Below are positions 12,236 through 23,220 of a stretch of DNA of 64,000 nt, piece by piece. Source of the DNA: Clitoria ternatea (taxonomy: Eukaryota; Streptophyta; Magnoliopsida; Fabales; Fabaceae). Where the stretch lies: positions 98,216,001-98,280,000 of the forward strand of contig CM075676.1 of NCBI GenBank assembly GCA_037962975.1, read 5' to 3'. Under the pieces are notes generated by a model. It ran no database searches. It saw only the letters and a list, made by a program, of their open reading frames with translations, and had not been told where the DNA came from. Each line of letters begins with the position of its first letter. The stretch's first letter is position 1. Made by a program: the position numbers and the translations under genes.

Positions 12236-13057
12236 CAGGTGAATTTTGTTATCAATTGAATTATTTTTTAATAATTATGTAAATTGATTTGAATGTCTAA
12301 AAGTTTGGCTTTATTTATCATGTTGTATTGTAGTTATCATTTTTTTGGGATTTGGTAGATCCACTTGTTTTGGGTACTTAATAGGTCTATCATTACAGGT
12401 TTGAATTCTAATTCCTAAACATGCTTAATTAGGCAACTTCAATGTGATTTTATAATGTCTTAAGTTATGTTAGTTTGAATCTATTTATGTTTGATTTGAA
12501 GTGATGAGTGTTTTCTATAATGATGTTACTAACAGGGGCTAATATACTTGATCGCATTGGAGACGCAATGGATTTCATAAAATTGTACAGAATTGATCAC
12601 ACAAATTTTTTGGTATCATTCTTAATTCTCATGAATTTATACGTTCATTTTTCTTCTTAATTTTCACCCAAAATTGTAAATCATGTATTTGGGTATTATA
12701 GTGATATAAAATTCATTGTTAAATATTTTTGGTAGGTGACTTTAGTGGATACAGACATGGAAACCATGTACTAGTAGTATTGAACTTACTTTGGATGGAA
12801 ACTACTATTTTATTTTGTATATTTGGGGGTTGTTAATTTCATTGACTTAGGATTTGTTGTGGTGGTTGTTATTATTGGTTACTAAATTACATTACACACT
12901 GTAGTTTTTAGTTTTAAATATTAGTTATTGGATGCATTATGCAAATACTCATCAAGCAAAATTAGGATTATATTGAATAGACTTGGCCACGATTGTAAGC
13001 ACTAAGCAACAATGTGTGATATATATGATTACAGACTAAGGAATTAGAATGTATATT
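12236..13057. other. no gene recognised
   Basis: AT-rich sequence with splice-like CAG/GT signals but no family-level protein match. It forms the left flank of the hAT insertion at 13066. Confidence 0.4.
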
Positions 13058-13261
13058 TCAGTGATCAGGCCCGGTCTTGACATTTCATGTGTAACATCCC
13101 TGTTTTTAGAAACAATTTCATCCTTGTAATTTTTGAATTATGGAAGGTTTGAAAGAAGAATAAGTCAATATATATACCCTGTTGATGGTCTGTGGTATCT
13201 CATAAGTATCATTTTGCGCATAACAATGTAAATTATAAGGATCATTAGCTAAATTAAGCAA

Positions 13262-13720
13262 AAACCGAGTAAAAAGAGCTCTGTTCCGAGTAACAGAGAG
13301 GAATTCCGAGTGAATAATTAGAAATTCCGAGTGAAGGATGGAATTCCGAGTCAAAACACCCTGGAATGACTCGTTTCCGAGTCAAACCTTGCCAAGTACT
13401 TCTTTTCCGAAGAAAACTGCTCTGATTGAAGTATTCCGAGTGAAAGAAAGCTTAAATACTCATGTTTATGTTGATTGGATGCTTCTTACCGAGTGGAACA
13501 TGTTATGGAATTATTTCGAATGGTTTCGTAAGTGTATGAATAGTAAACCGAGTGGAAGAAAGTGGAAGAAGCTATTCCGAGAGAAAAATAGTGAGGCTGA
13601 ACCATTTCCGAGTAAGTCTATAGGTATGACTCCTCTTCTGAGTGAGGTATCTTCTGAGTAAGTTCAAGTGAAGAGAATTCGAATGAGGCAAGAAGTATTC
13701 CGAGCGAAGATTGGCTGATT
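13262..13720 (+). repeat. sense CCGAGTG array of the solo LTR
   Basis: About 15-20 copies of TTCCGAGTG or variants at irregular spacing, in the same orientation as the array in the solo LTR at 3562. Confidence 0.8.
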
Positions 13721-14764
13721 CGCTCAAGCGAATCGGGTTTCGCTCAAGCGATCCGATGTCATTAACCACCTGATGTCTTCTATGTCACTTACATCACACC
13801 ACACCGAATGAGCATATGTGCACACCGGATGGCTACTGGATCCATTCTTAAATTAGGAGTTCACACCGGACAGCTCTGAGCCGGTGTTCATCACAACACC
13901 GCCCTCTTTCCACAGACGGTGTCCTTAACTCCTTCACACACACCGTCCTTCCCTACTTCACACTGTACTCCGCCCTCACTCAATACCGCCTCATCTAATA
14001 CCACCCTCACATTGCACTCCGCCCTCACAAACCCAATACCGCCCTCATGCATGCAATACCGATCTCTTCAAATCCTCCAAACACCTTTTAATTCCACTTC
14101 AGATAGTGGTCAGCCCACTTAATCATATAAAACCAAGAATGATTGGCACAACGAACCAATCAAAGGAGAAAGTTGCCTCCATTACAATAACTTTATATAT
14201 TTTATTCCAATCAAATGCAAAGCTGACTGTGAAAGGAGTCAAAAGGCTCCATTATTCCACCTAATTCTCCAACCGATGTTTCCACTTAGTTTCCCACTAA
14301 CTCTCATTATTTAGCCCAGTACTATGTCTCTAAAGAACACACACATACACGAAACATAACCACAGACATACTTCTGTCATTCTTTCCTCTTCCTGCAAGC
14401 TCTCTCTCTCAATTTCTCTCCTCTCTCACTCGGATTTGAAGCAGGACAGTGAGGGGAACCTCTTTCTTTCCATCCAGGAACTTCATTGAGGTAAGGGGGT
14501 ATATTCTTGGGTGCTCTGTGGGAAAACCGAGTGGAGGACAGATTCAATGTTATGTGAATTACATGCTTTGATTATATACACATATATATCTGTTACTAAA
14601 TGCTTATAATCAGTTTAGAGTTGTTCGATTAAATGTTATGGTTATTGTTTTATATTGAATATATGTGAAACTAAATTGATAAAAACACATGCTGATTGTT
14701 GGACTGTGAAAATATTAAGGAACCTGGGTGTTTATGTAAGTTCCAGTAAGGATTTATAAAATAG

Positions 14765-15775
14765 AAGTCGGATTCAGTAAGTAATAAGCTCGGATTTTAT
14801 GAAAAACCGACCTGAGCATTCGGATAGAACATTTTACTCGGAAAATACATTATTTTTACTCAGAAAGATACTCTCATCCTAATCCTACTCGGAATCTTAT
14901 TTTACTTCACTCAGAAAAAAAAATGTTTCATCATTATGTTTCACTCGGAGAACGTATTATGTTTACTCAGAAAACATCTCAGTTTGAATTTCACTCGGAC
15001 CACTCTTCCAAACACACATTTCACTCAGAAAACAGCTTAGCTTCATTCATGAAACCCTCTTCCAGTGATTTAACTCGGTAAACAACCTTATTTCACTCAG
15101 AGAATATTTCCTTATTTATTTTTACTCAGACAACACCTTCTCAGCTTCAATTTACTCGGAAAACAATTTATTTTTACTCAGCAAACAGTTATTTTCACTA
15201 AAAGAACTCCCTTCAGTTTGATGTAACTCGGCATATAAATTTAATTCACCCAGAAGACCTTTCCCAACCTGATTCCACTCGGAATCAGGATTATCTTACT
15301 CGGAATTATTTTACTCGCATGTGTCTTGTTCAGACAGAACCCTTCTCAACTAAATTTACTCGGTAAACTCATGTTTCAGTCGGAACTTATATTGAATTCA
15401 CTCAGAAAACTCCTTTGAGACTGATGTCTCTCGGAATCGTATTTTATTACACTCAGAAATTCAATTTTTACTCGGTTTCATCAACATCTTTCACTCATGA
15501 AATTCTTTCTTACTGATTTCACTCGGATTGATGCTTATTTTATCCAGAAACTCACTTCAGCCTGAATTTACTCGGTATCTAAACTCATTTCACCCAGAAA
15601 ATTCATTTTCACTCGGAATCAGACCTGTTTCAATCGGAAAACAGCTTTCCAGTACAATTTCACTCGGATTTTTAGCCAGATCGCTTGGAGAACCCTTCTC
15701 TATATGATTCCACTCGGAATCATACTTAATTCACTCGGATTCATCCCTGTTCCACTCGGAAAACTCTGCTTTTAG
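14765..15775 (-). repeat. inverse-orientation array of CACTCGGAA (reverse complement of TTCCGAGTG)
   Basis: Roughly 35 copies of CACTCGGAA or close variants occur at about 25-30-bp spacing. Many copies read CACTCAGAA, i.e. the CpG has become CpA. The array is opposite in orientation to the one at 13262-13720 in the same LTR. Confidence 0.8.
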
Positions 15776-17176
15776 TGTTTTTCACTTGAATTTTCAATTG
15801 GAAACTAATCTTTATTACTTTTTAAGTTATTGGTAAGTTATAATTATCATTCTTATTCTATTTATTGTCAAACTTAGTATTGTTACCATTATTATTAGTT
15901 TTATTATTATTATACATTGTTAACATCCAAATTATGCGTAATTACATAAAGGATATATATATTATTTTACTCTTTACGAAAGAATATATATATGATAGAT
16001 ATATTTCTAAAAAAAAATTAATAAACGAATATCTTACAAGGTTTAAATGATTGATGGAATTCAAAGAACTTGAGAATGATATGATGAGACTGGAAACACA
16101 TAAGATACCCAGGGATCTAATGATAAGAATAATGCATTTCGCATCATGAAAATATGTTTTGAAGAAGAAAAACTAGAGCATACACCTGGTACGCTGGAGG
16201 ACATTCACGTTCGATCTCAGTAGAAGAATCTTGGGAGTACAACTGGAACGGCAACCCAATGGCATCAGAGTCGCGCCTGATAGCCGGGTGAGACGATGCA
16301 ATTCTAGTGTACTTCGACTAAATGACGGGATGTATCTATGATCGTGAAGAGCCAAGTCCCAAGATGAAATGATATATATAATGATGAGAACCTGTGAGTT
16401 CATTCGTACCATATGATAAAAGAAAGGGGACTTGGTGAGCTCCGATCGCTCTAGAATGGAAACGTTGTGCCCAAGAAATAACTTGAGCAGGATGGAATCC
16501 AAAGAATGAAAGGATGATGATGGATTGATTTATTGGGCCCACATGCATCATGAGACTTAACCAAAGATAAATCATAATAAAACCGAACTCATGCATTCAT
16601 TACAGCATATTTCATTGTTAAAATCGTGAATATATTATATGTACGATTTATTTCATGGTAATATGCTTGATTGTTATAATTGTGAACATGCTAAATATAC
16701 GATTATGTGATGACAACATGTTTGATTGTTATAAATATGCTAAATGTATGATCTATGTGACATTGTATGTTAACTGGATTATGTCCGCACCGGATGAACC
16801 AATCAGGGTCTTGGGTTATACTCACCCTTACTGTTGAACATTTTTCAGAGGAATTAGAAACTCAAGAACCTGAGTGTGAAGATCAGCAATACGCTGAACA
16901 CATTGAGAACAATCATTAAGGATAGAATATTTATAATCAGACACCAGATGACTGTATAATATTTAAGGGTGCCTGCGTGCCCCATTCTGTTAAGAGTACA
17001 ATTATTTACAGTTTGTGAATGACTATGTGATATATACAATATTACTTTCGCTGATCTGCCACGTATTTATTTATAAAAAAAATATTCACTTTTTCTAAAA
17101 ACTGTTAACACTCTCAGTTAAATGGGATGAACCTACAGAAGGATTTGTCTTATCTAACCGAGGGTGTTACATCATG

Positions 17177-18569
17177 GGCCCTGGGTGACATAACAAATAA
17201 AAGCCCCTTAATATTTTTTTAAGAAAATTTTTTATTAAATAATCAAATCAACATTAACAAAGTTATTATAAATTATAAATACATGAATCAAATATATCAT
17301 CTTGGTGGTAATAACAAGCCAAAAAATAATAAATGGTGCTCATATAGTCTCATGCTTTCCTTCAAAAATCATTCTTCCACCTACATTGAAGCAAACAAAA
17401 ACACAAATTATCATAAAAAATGGTTTCTTCTAGCATTTTTAGATGCAAAATCATTAATAAGAACATCAACATCAATACTTCCTAACATATCTTTTTCAAT
17501 AGATAAAATTACCAAACCATTCAACCTCTCTTGTGACATTGATGATCTTAAGTAATTTTTTATAAATTTTAGCTTTGAAAAACTTATTTCAGCAGATGCT
17601 ACAGTTACAAGCATAGTTAATAAAATTCTATAGGCAATCGAGACATTTAGATAACAATCGGCTGCTTTGATGAACTTGAGAATTTCAATAGCTGACATTA
17701 CATCAGCAGGCAAAATCACTTTCAACATTTTCAATTAAAAAAATTATCTAAATCAACATCTGATAAATTGCCTTGAGAAAATGTAGAGTGAACTTTAGCA
17801 CAACATTCTTTTAGTTCATTATCATTTAATGATTTTAACTTTTTTGAATTAAACAAAAATCCAAAAATATTTTCAAATATCTTTAATTGCTCAAATCTAG
17901 TCTTTAAAGAAGTGATAGCCATGTCCAATAACTAAAAAATAATTAATTTTAAATGATTCATCAGCCAATTGAACTTCTTCATCATGACTATTTTCATCAA
18001 ATTGTTTTTCCTAATAACACGACATTTTGTTAAAAGAATAGGTTCAACATCCATATCAAGTGTAACTTCTTTACAACATTTATACTAGACGTGAAACCTT
18101 CAACTCTATACTTTTCAAAAAATAATAATATAGCTTCTAACTGTTTTATGGTATCATCGATACACATTGACTTAGATTGTAATTTCTTACTCACCATATT
18201 AATAGAAAATAAAATATCATACCAAATAATCATGCCCCATAAAAATTCAAAGTTCTCAAGTGCATTAGCCAAACTCTCAGCTTCACTTTTTGATCTAACA
18301 TCATCGCAAAATTTATGTAATTCCAACAAAGCAAATCTTATTTGGGGAGCTTGAAATCTAATAGCTTTAATACTTTTAATTCAACTCTCCTATCGGGTAT
18401 TAGACAAAGATTTCACGGTTAACCCAGGAACATAATCAAGAAAAATTTTCCATCTTTTTGGTGAACTTAAAAATAATGAATATATGCGTTGAACAACTCC
18501 AAAAAAAAGAAATAGCTTTAACACAAGAATGTGCCATATCACTAAGAGTAAGATTAAGACTATGACAAG
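17177..18569 (-). pseudogene. C-terminal part of hAT transposase (split by CACTA insertion)
   Basis: Read on the minus strand from 18569 downward: CHSLNLTLSDMAHSC, FFGVVQRIYSLF, SPKRWKIFLDYVPGLTVKSL, then a stop soon after LSNTR. The frame resumes with FALLELHKFCDDVRSKSEAE and continues to the hAT dimerisation region near 17450-17640 (LTMLVTVASAEISFSKLK, followed by SMSQERLNGL). These are hallmarks of the plant TTF-type hAT transposases. At least three stops or frameshifts lie between the blocks. The missing N-terminal part is at 29635-30029, beyond the CACTA element. The codon broken by the insertion lies in a conserved Cys-Ala-Cys-His stretch. Confidence 0.85.
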
Positions 18570-18599
18570 CACAACTAAAAAAACCCTAAACAGCTACCT

Positions 18600-19345
18600 G
18601 AAATTAGCGACCACCGACTGTCGTCGCTAATTAGCCACCGCGTTAGTGACCGTGTCATACAAATAGGGACCAAGAAGATGCTAGCGACTCCTTTAGCGAC
18701 CGGTCGAGCGTGCGGTCGCTACCAATTGCAAACACCGTCGCTAGTATGGTCGCTATATTTTAACTCCATGTTTTTTTGTTTCCCGCCTGGGTTTTCTGTT
18801 GGCGCCAAATAGTTGCGATGGTAAAATACCGTCGCTAACGTTCCCTCCAACTCTAGCGACGGTCTAACCGCGTCGCTATGGTTTTTACTAGTGACGGAAG
18901 CTTCCGTCGTGGCTATTTGTTGGCCTTATTTTAATTTAAAGAAATCATGAGTGACGGAATTGTACTACCGTCACTAATATATAGGAGATTAGTGACGGAG
19001 ACACTCTGTCGTCGCTATGATTTTTGCCTTCTCGCCATATTTTTTTGTAATAATGGAAGTTAGTGACGGTTGTGTGACGCCGTCGCTACAGTTGAGGAGG
19101 TTAGTGACGGAATTGCCCTACCGTCCCTAATAATAGGAGATTAGTGACGGAGTCACTCTGCTGTCGCTATGATTTTCGCCTTCCCTCCATATTTTTTCTT
19201 GTAATAATGGAAGTTAGTGACGGTGGGGTGACACCGTCGCTACGTTTCAGGAGATTAGAGACGGAGTTGTCATGTCGTCGCTAAGCGTTTTATTGTAGTG
19301 ACGTTTATAGCGACGGGGTGGTTGCCATCGCTAAGGTTTTAATCT
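18600..19345. repeat. left subterminal repeat array (AGCGACGG / CCGTCGCT) of the CACTA element
   Basis: Twenty or more copies of TAGTGACGG, AGCGACGG or the inverse CCGTCGCTA occur in both orientations. Arrays of this kind are where the small En/Spm protein (TNPA class) binds to pair the two ends. The reading as binding sites is by analogy. Confidence 0.8.
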
Positions 19346-22260
19346 AACTCGATAGCAACCCCTTTCCCTCTCACTTGCCCTAACTTTCCCCTTCCTCTTT
19401 GAGCCGTCGTCTCCCTCTCCTCCCTCCCTTTCGTCGTCTGACTTCCTCCCTCCCTCCCTCCGTTCGTCTGACCTCCTCTCTCAGCCGCCGTCTTCCTCTC
19501 CTCCCTCTGAACCGAAGCACTTTCCCTCTCACTTTCCCTCTCTCACATCTGCTCCCTTTCTTCCTCCCTCAAACCTCCGTGTGCTTTCTTCCTCCCTCGA
19601 ACCTCCGTGTACCATTGCTTCAGGCGACCATTTCCGGCCAGGCAGAGTTACAACAACGGCTGAGAAGTCTCCGGCGACCACCCCTGCAGGTTTTCCAGCG
19701 AGTTTTCAACTTTCCTACCAGGTTTTTCACGTCTCTGTTTTTATGTTTTTCGTCTGTGTTTTTCATGTATCTGTTTTTTATTGTGGATGTGTTATTATTT
19801 AGCTCTCTGTTTTTCATATCATTGTCCCACCAACTTTGTCTAATTATCCAACTCTATGGAATCATCAGAATGTTGATCAGGATTATGCATTTGCCAATGA
19901 GAATTGGGATGAACTTAGATCTGTGGTTCAGTTTGGTGTTGACCCATCTTCGCTGTTTGCAGATTGTACACAAACATATATTCCACCTTACTTTTCTTAG
20001 GTTGGAATTAATGACTACATGCATCTTTGGTAGATATATATCTATATGTTATATGTATATTTTATGAACATATAGAAGCTACGTAGTTGTCATTATTTAC
20101 TTGAGTTTTGATTTTTTTATTATTATTACTGGATATATATGTACACGTATATATGTAGAGCTTTGCTGGTTTTACCAGGTTTTACTATAAAACCTCATCT
20201 TGACTATTGTATCTTGTCATTTCTTTCATTGATTATTGGGTCAATAAATTCGTCACCTTCATTTATTATATTAATTTTATTTTTTTATTCATATTGGTGG
20301 CCATGAAGAACATATAACATGATGGATATTTCACCAAGGTTGGTCTACCTAGAATCATTAAACTTTCATACACTCATAAAATTGAGATTTTAGGTAGAAA
20401 CCTAAGATTCTAGATATTATTTAAATTGTCTTAGTGGTAATTCTATCGAGAGTGATTGCATGTTTGGTTTCATGTTAGCCAGCAGTGAGAGTTTATCCAT
20501 TTCAACATAACTAGAGTTGGGATTTAATTTGGTTACAGGCATTTTCTAGTCTATCTGCAGTTCTATGACATTTCTTCAGCCTTTTATCTTGAATTTGATC
20601 TTTTATGTTTTGTTTTGGTTTTAGTGAGAAAAATTATAAAGAAATTATGTGTTTCGATTTATGTAAATTGAGAAAAATTGAGATGATATATTTTTTCATG
20701 AGTTGTTTAGATAATTCAGAGTATTTTATTAAATGACCAATGTCCTCACTCATTTGAAGTCCTCTAAAAGTTTCCACTTACATTTTATTATTATATATCT
20801 CAAATTTGCGGTGCTTCTCTTTCACAAAGCACCTGCTCTTCCTCTTTGCGATAGCCCGAGCAGTGAGATCCACCTCCGACAACTATGACTCAGAGCCCAT
20901 TTTCATCAAATTAATTTTATTTTATTTTTTTTACAATTTCATTTATGTCGCCTTGCCCTGTGTTCATTTTCAATTTCACTTTTAAGTTTTAACTATGTGT
21001 TGTAGTTTTGTTTGTGTCAGGTTGTAGTTCCAATTTTGGTTGTGTAGCAAGTGCTTGAACTCCATTGCTTCTTTGCGGAACATGAATGGCAACAACTCCA
21101 ATCTTTTGTTTTTTGTGCAGAAGGGTAGCTAGGGAAACAAATTAATTTCCACTCAAATACCATGGTTCTGAGTGGGAAATTATTTTTATGGGATCTGAAA
21201 AAATTTATTCCTTTCACTTAATATAATAACCTCAAACCAAACAACACAGCTACGGTGAAATTCCCCTAATATCAGCTGAAAAAAAGTTCCATTCCGGTGA
21301 TTCCCTTCAACCAAACGATGCCTTAAATACAAGTGATTGTACAAGAACTTAGGATTAACAATCGTAAAAATTATGCTCCTCCAAAAGTTCTGACTAACTT
21401 TAGCTTTGGCCTCTACCCCCAACAAAAATAATCCAGGAATCAAATTGAAGAATAAGCCAAGAAATTGAACCAGAATTTTAGGTACCCTCCAAAAGAATTT
21501 ATGTTCGTTTCCTTGGCTTTTCCTACTCCAAAACCATTGTTTTCTTTCCTTGTACTGTCTAAAAACCTTGGAAACTTCCCTGTTTGCTTCTGCTCACTTC
21601 TTAATATAGCTCAAATCTTCACCTTTTTGACCCTTTTTTTTTCTTCTAATATGCAAATGATGCCCGGTGACCCCTTTTCCTAATCCACTTCCATTGGAAG
21701 CATCTCTCAGGAGAAAAACACTAACCCTAACCCTGAACCTAACCCCCTCCCAAGAAGAAGAGAAATCTTCCGGGAACACCAGGTCATTCATCATCATTGA
21801 TCAAAAGTGAGCTAGAACAAATATTAATGGTCATTCATCATAGATGTTTAAGATATACATCAAGTTAATTCACCACAAATTTGAGTTATGACTTTTATTA
21901 TAAAACTTAATAGATGTTTAAGATATACGTCAAGTTAATTTTTACATTAACATCCTGGATGGTCAACGTGCCGGGCATGTCCAAATTAGGCAAATGTATT
22001 CCCACACTTTTTGATATCAACAATTTTTGTATCAAGTTAATTTCAAGAACCTATAGGCAGTCTCTATTTGAAATAATAGAATCCCCAAGTTTGTAAGCGC
22101 CACAGGTCCCAGGTCAGGAGCTCTAATATTTTGAACTTAAAACATTATGCAAACTATCTAAACACCCCAGTAGGACCCTAGTTTGTAGGAGGAGCTTTAC
22201 AAGTAATTCAGGAGGAACTTGGGCATCTCAATTACAAAAAGGCGGAAATAATCACAAATA
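19346..22260. other. CACTA internal noncoding region
   Basis: A C/T-rich block (19360-19620) resembles a promoter or 5' leader and contains a 222-codon frame of Ser/Pro/Leu-rich character with no family signature. Below it the text is AT-rich with possible introns. A minus-strand frame at about 21186-21443 is also unrecognised. The stretch probably holds the untranslated leader and introns of the transposase transcript. Confidence 0.4.
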
Positions 22261-22269
22261 TCAAATCAC

Positions 22270-22530
22270 ATGATGTTTGTTAGTGGAGAGCAGAGCTCAT
22301 TAGGCATGTGTAATGTTGTTTGTTAGTGGATAGCAGAGCTCATTAGGCATTGGTTTTGTGTGCTGATAACATGATGTTTTATGCATGTGTAATGTTGTGT
22401 GTTAGTGGAGAGCAGAGCTCATTAGGCATTGGTTTTATGTGCTGATAACATGATTCTTTATGCATGTGTAATGTTGTTTGTTAGTGGAGAGCAGAGCTCA
22501 TTAGGCATTGGTTTTATGTACTGATAACCT
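22270..22530 (+). repeat. 79-bp tandem repeat, about 3.2 copies
   Basis: TAATGTTGTTTGTTAGTGGA starts at 22311, 22390 and 22469 (spacing 79 bp). Each copy continues with GCAGAGCTCATTAGGCATTG. A partial copy precedes them. Copies differ at only a few bases. Confidence 0.9.
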
Positions 22531-22649
22531 TGGAGATGGTGTTCATAACTCTGAATATCATATACAATACGTATGGTATGTATATTTATCTATACTGGAA
22601 AGTTTTCTGTATGTAACAGGTCGTTCGTAAATTTGGGAAATGTCTAGTT

Positions 22650-22690
22650 TACAGGGGAGACTCTGCCAAAATTTTGACAGGCTCCCTTTC
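22650..22690. repeat. hairpin motif, copy 1 (GGGGAGACTCTGCC ... AGGCTCCC)
   Basis: CAGGGGAGACTCTGCCAAAA is followed by TTTTGACAGGCTCCCT, an imperfect inverted repeat. A close copy occurs at 27499-27533 in the second gene of the same element, and the approx. 30 bp upstream (TTGGGAAATGTCTAGTTTA versus TTGGAAATGTTACATTTA) is also shared. Confidence 0.7.
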
Positions 22691-22861
22691 TTAGGGAACT
22701 TAGAAAATAAAACTCATGATTTAATAATGTAGAGTTTAGTCGTGTGTGTACCCATTAGATTCCCGTTCAAGTTTCAAAACAACCAGCTGATGTACCGTGT
22801 TGTGTTGGATCTTGAATTGTCCCAGCTGGACAGTTTGGTATGAATTTGTAACCAGTAGGGC

Positions 22862-23080
22862 GTAACCCATCAATGTTGTATATAGTCTATCTTAAGACGT
22901 TGAATGTTCATATGAAATTTCGGTTATGGTGTTTCGTATTGTCCCTAGGGTGCATGTCTGCGTGTGGTGTTTCATACCGTACGTATCTCTGTGTACTCGG
23001 GGACTAATGTGAAATGCTGCCAAAATTTCAAATGAACATCAACGACACAAGATAGACCACATACAACATCGATGGGTTAC
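22862..23080. repeat. foldback with arms of about 60 bp and a loop of 98 bp
   Basis: The left arm 22862-22922 matches the reverse complement of 23021-23080 over about 60 bp with some eight differences and one gap. Example: left CCATCAATGTTGTATATAG against inverted right CCATCGATGTTGTATGTGG. It ends about 140 bp before the transposase start codon. Confidence 0.8.
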
Positions 23081-23220
23081 GGATGGTTGCATATTCATAT
23101 CGAATAGGATAGGGCCCTACCAATTTACAACATCAAAGAAATAGAGTTATTTCATTCCGATAGTCAAATAAAATTTTAAAAATGTAAAATAACAGAAACC
23201 GTGCTTGTTAGATATTGTAA

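Larger units (their letters stand above)
13090..17171 (+). mobile_element. solo LTR, about 4.08 kb, TSD TCATG
   Basis: It starts TGTAACATCC and ends GAGGGTGTTACA. TCATG flanks both sides (13085-13089 and 17172-17176). No second LTR, primer-binding site or coding domain is nearby. It is a relative of the solo LTR at 3562: same TGTAACATCC start, CCGAGT motif array, and CGCTCAAGCG palindromes. Noncoding text at 13790-14460 contains repeated ACCGCCCTC phrases, and the last kilobase is AT-rich. It inserted into the left end of the hAT element, so it is younger than that element. Confidence 0.88.

Noticed and set aside
19399..20067. 222-codon plus-strand frame in the CACTA element
   Set aside because: The N-terminal half is a by-product of a CTCCCTC-type repeat and the rest is hydrophobic without any family signature. 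It lies in the likely leader region.
21719..21748. Telomere-like CCCTAACCCTAA text
   Set aside because: Only about two to four imperfect units; too short for an interstitial telomeric array.
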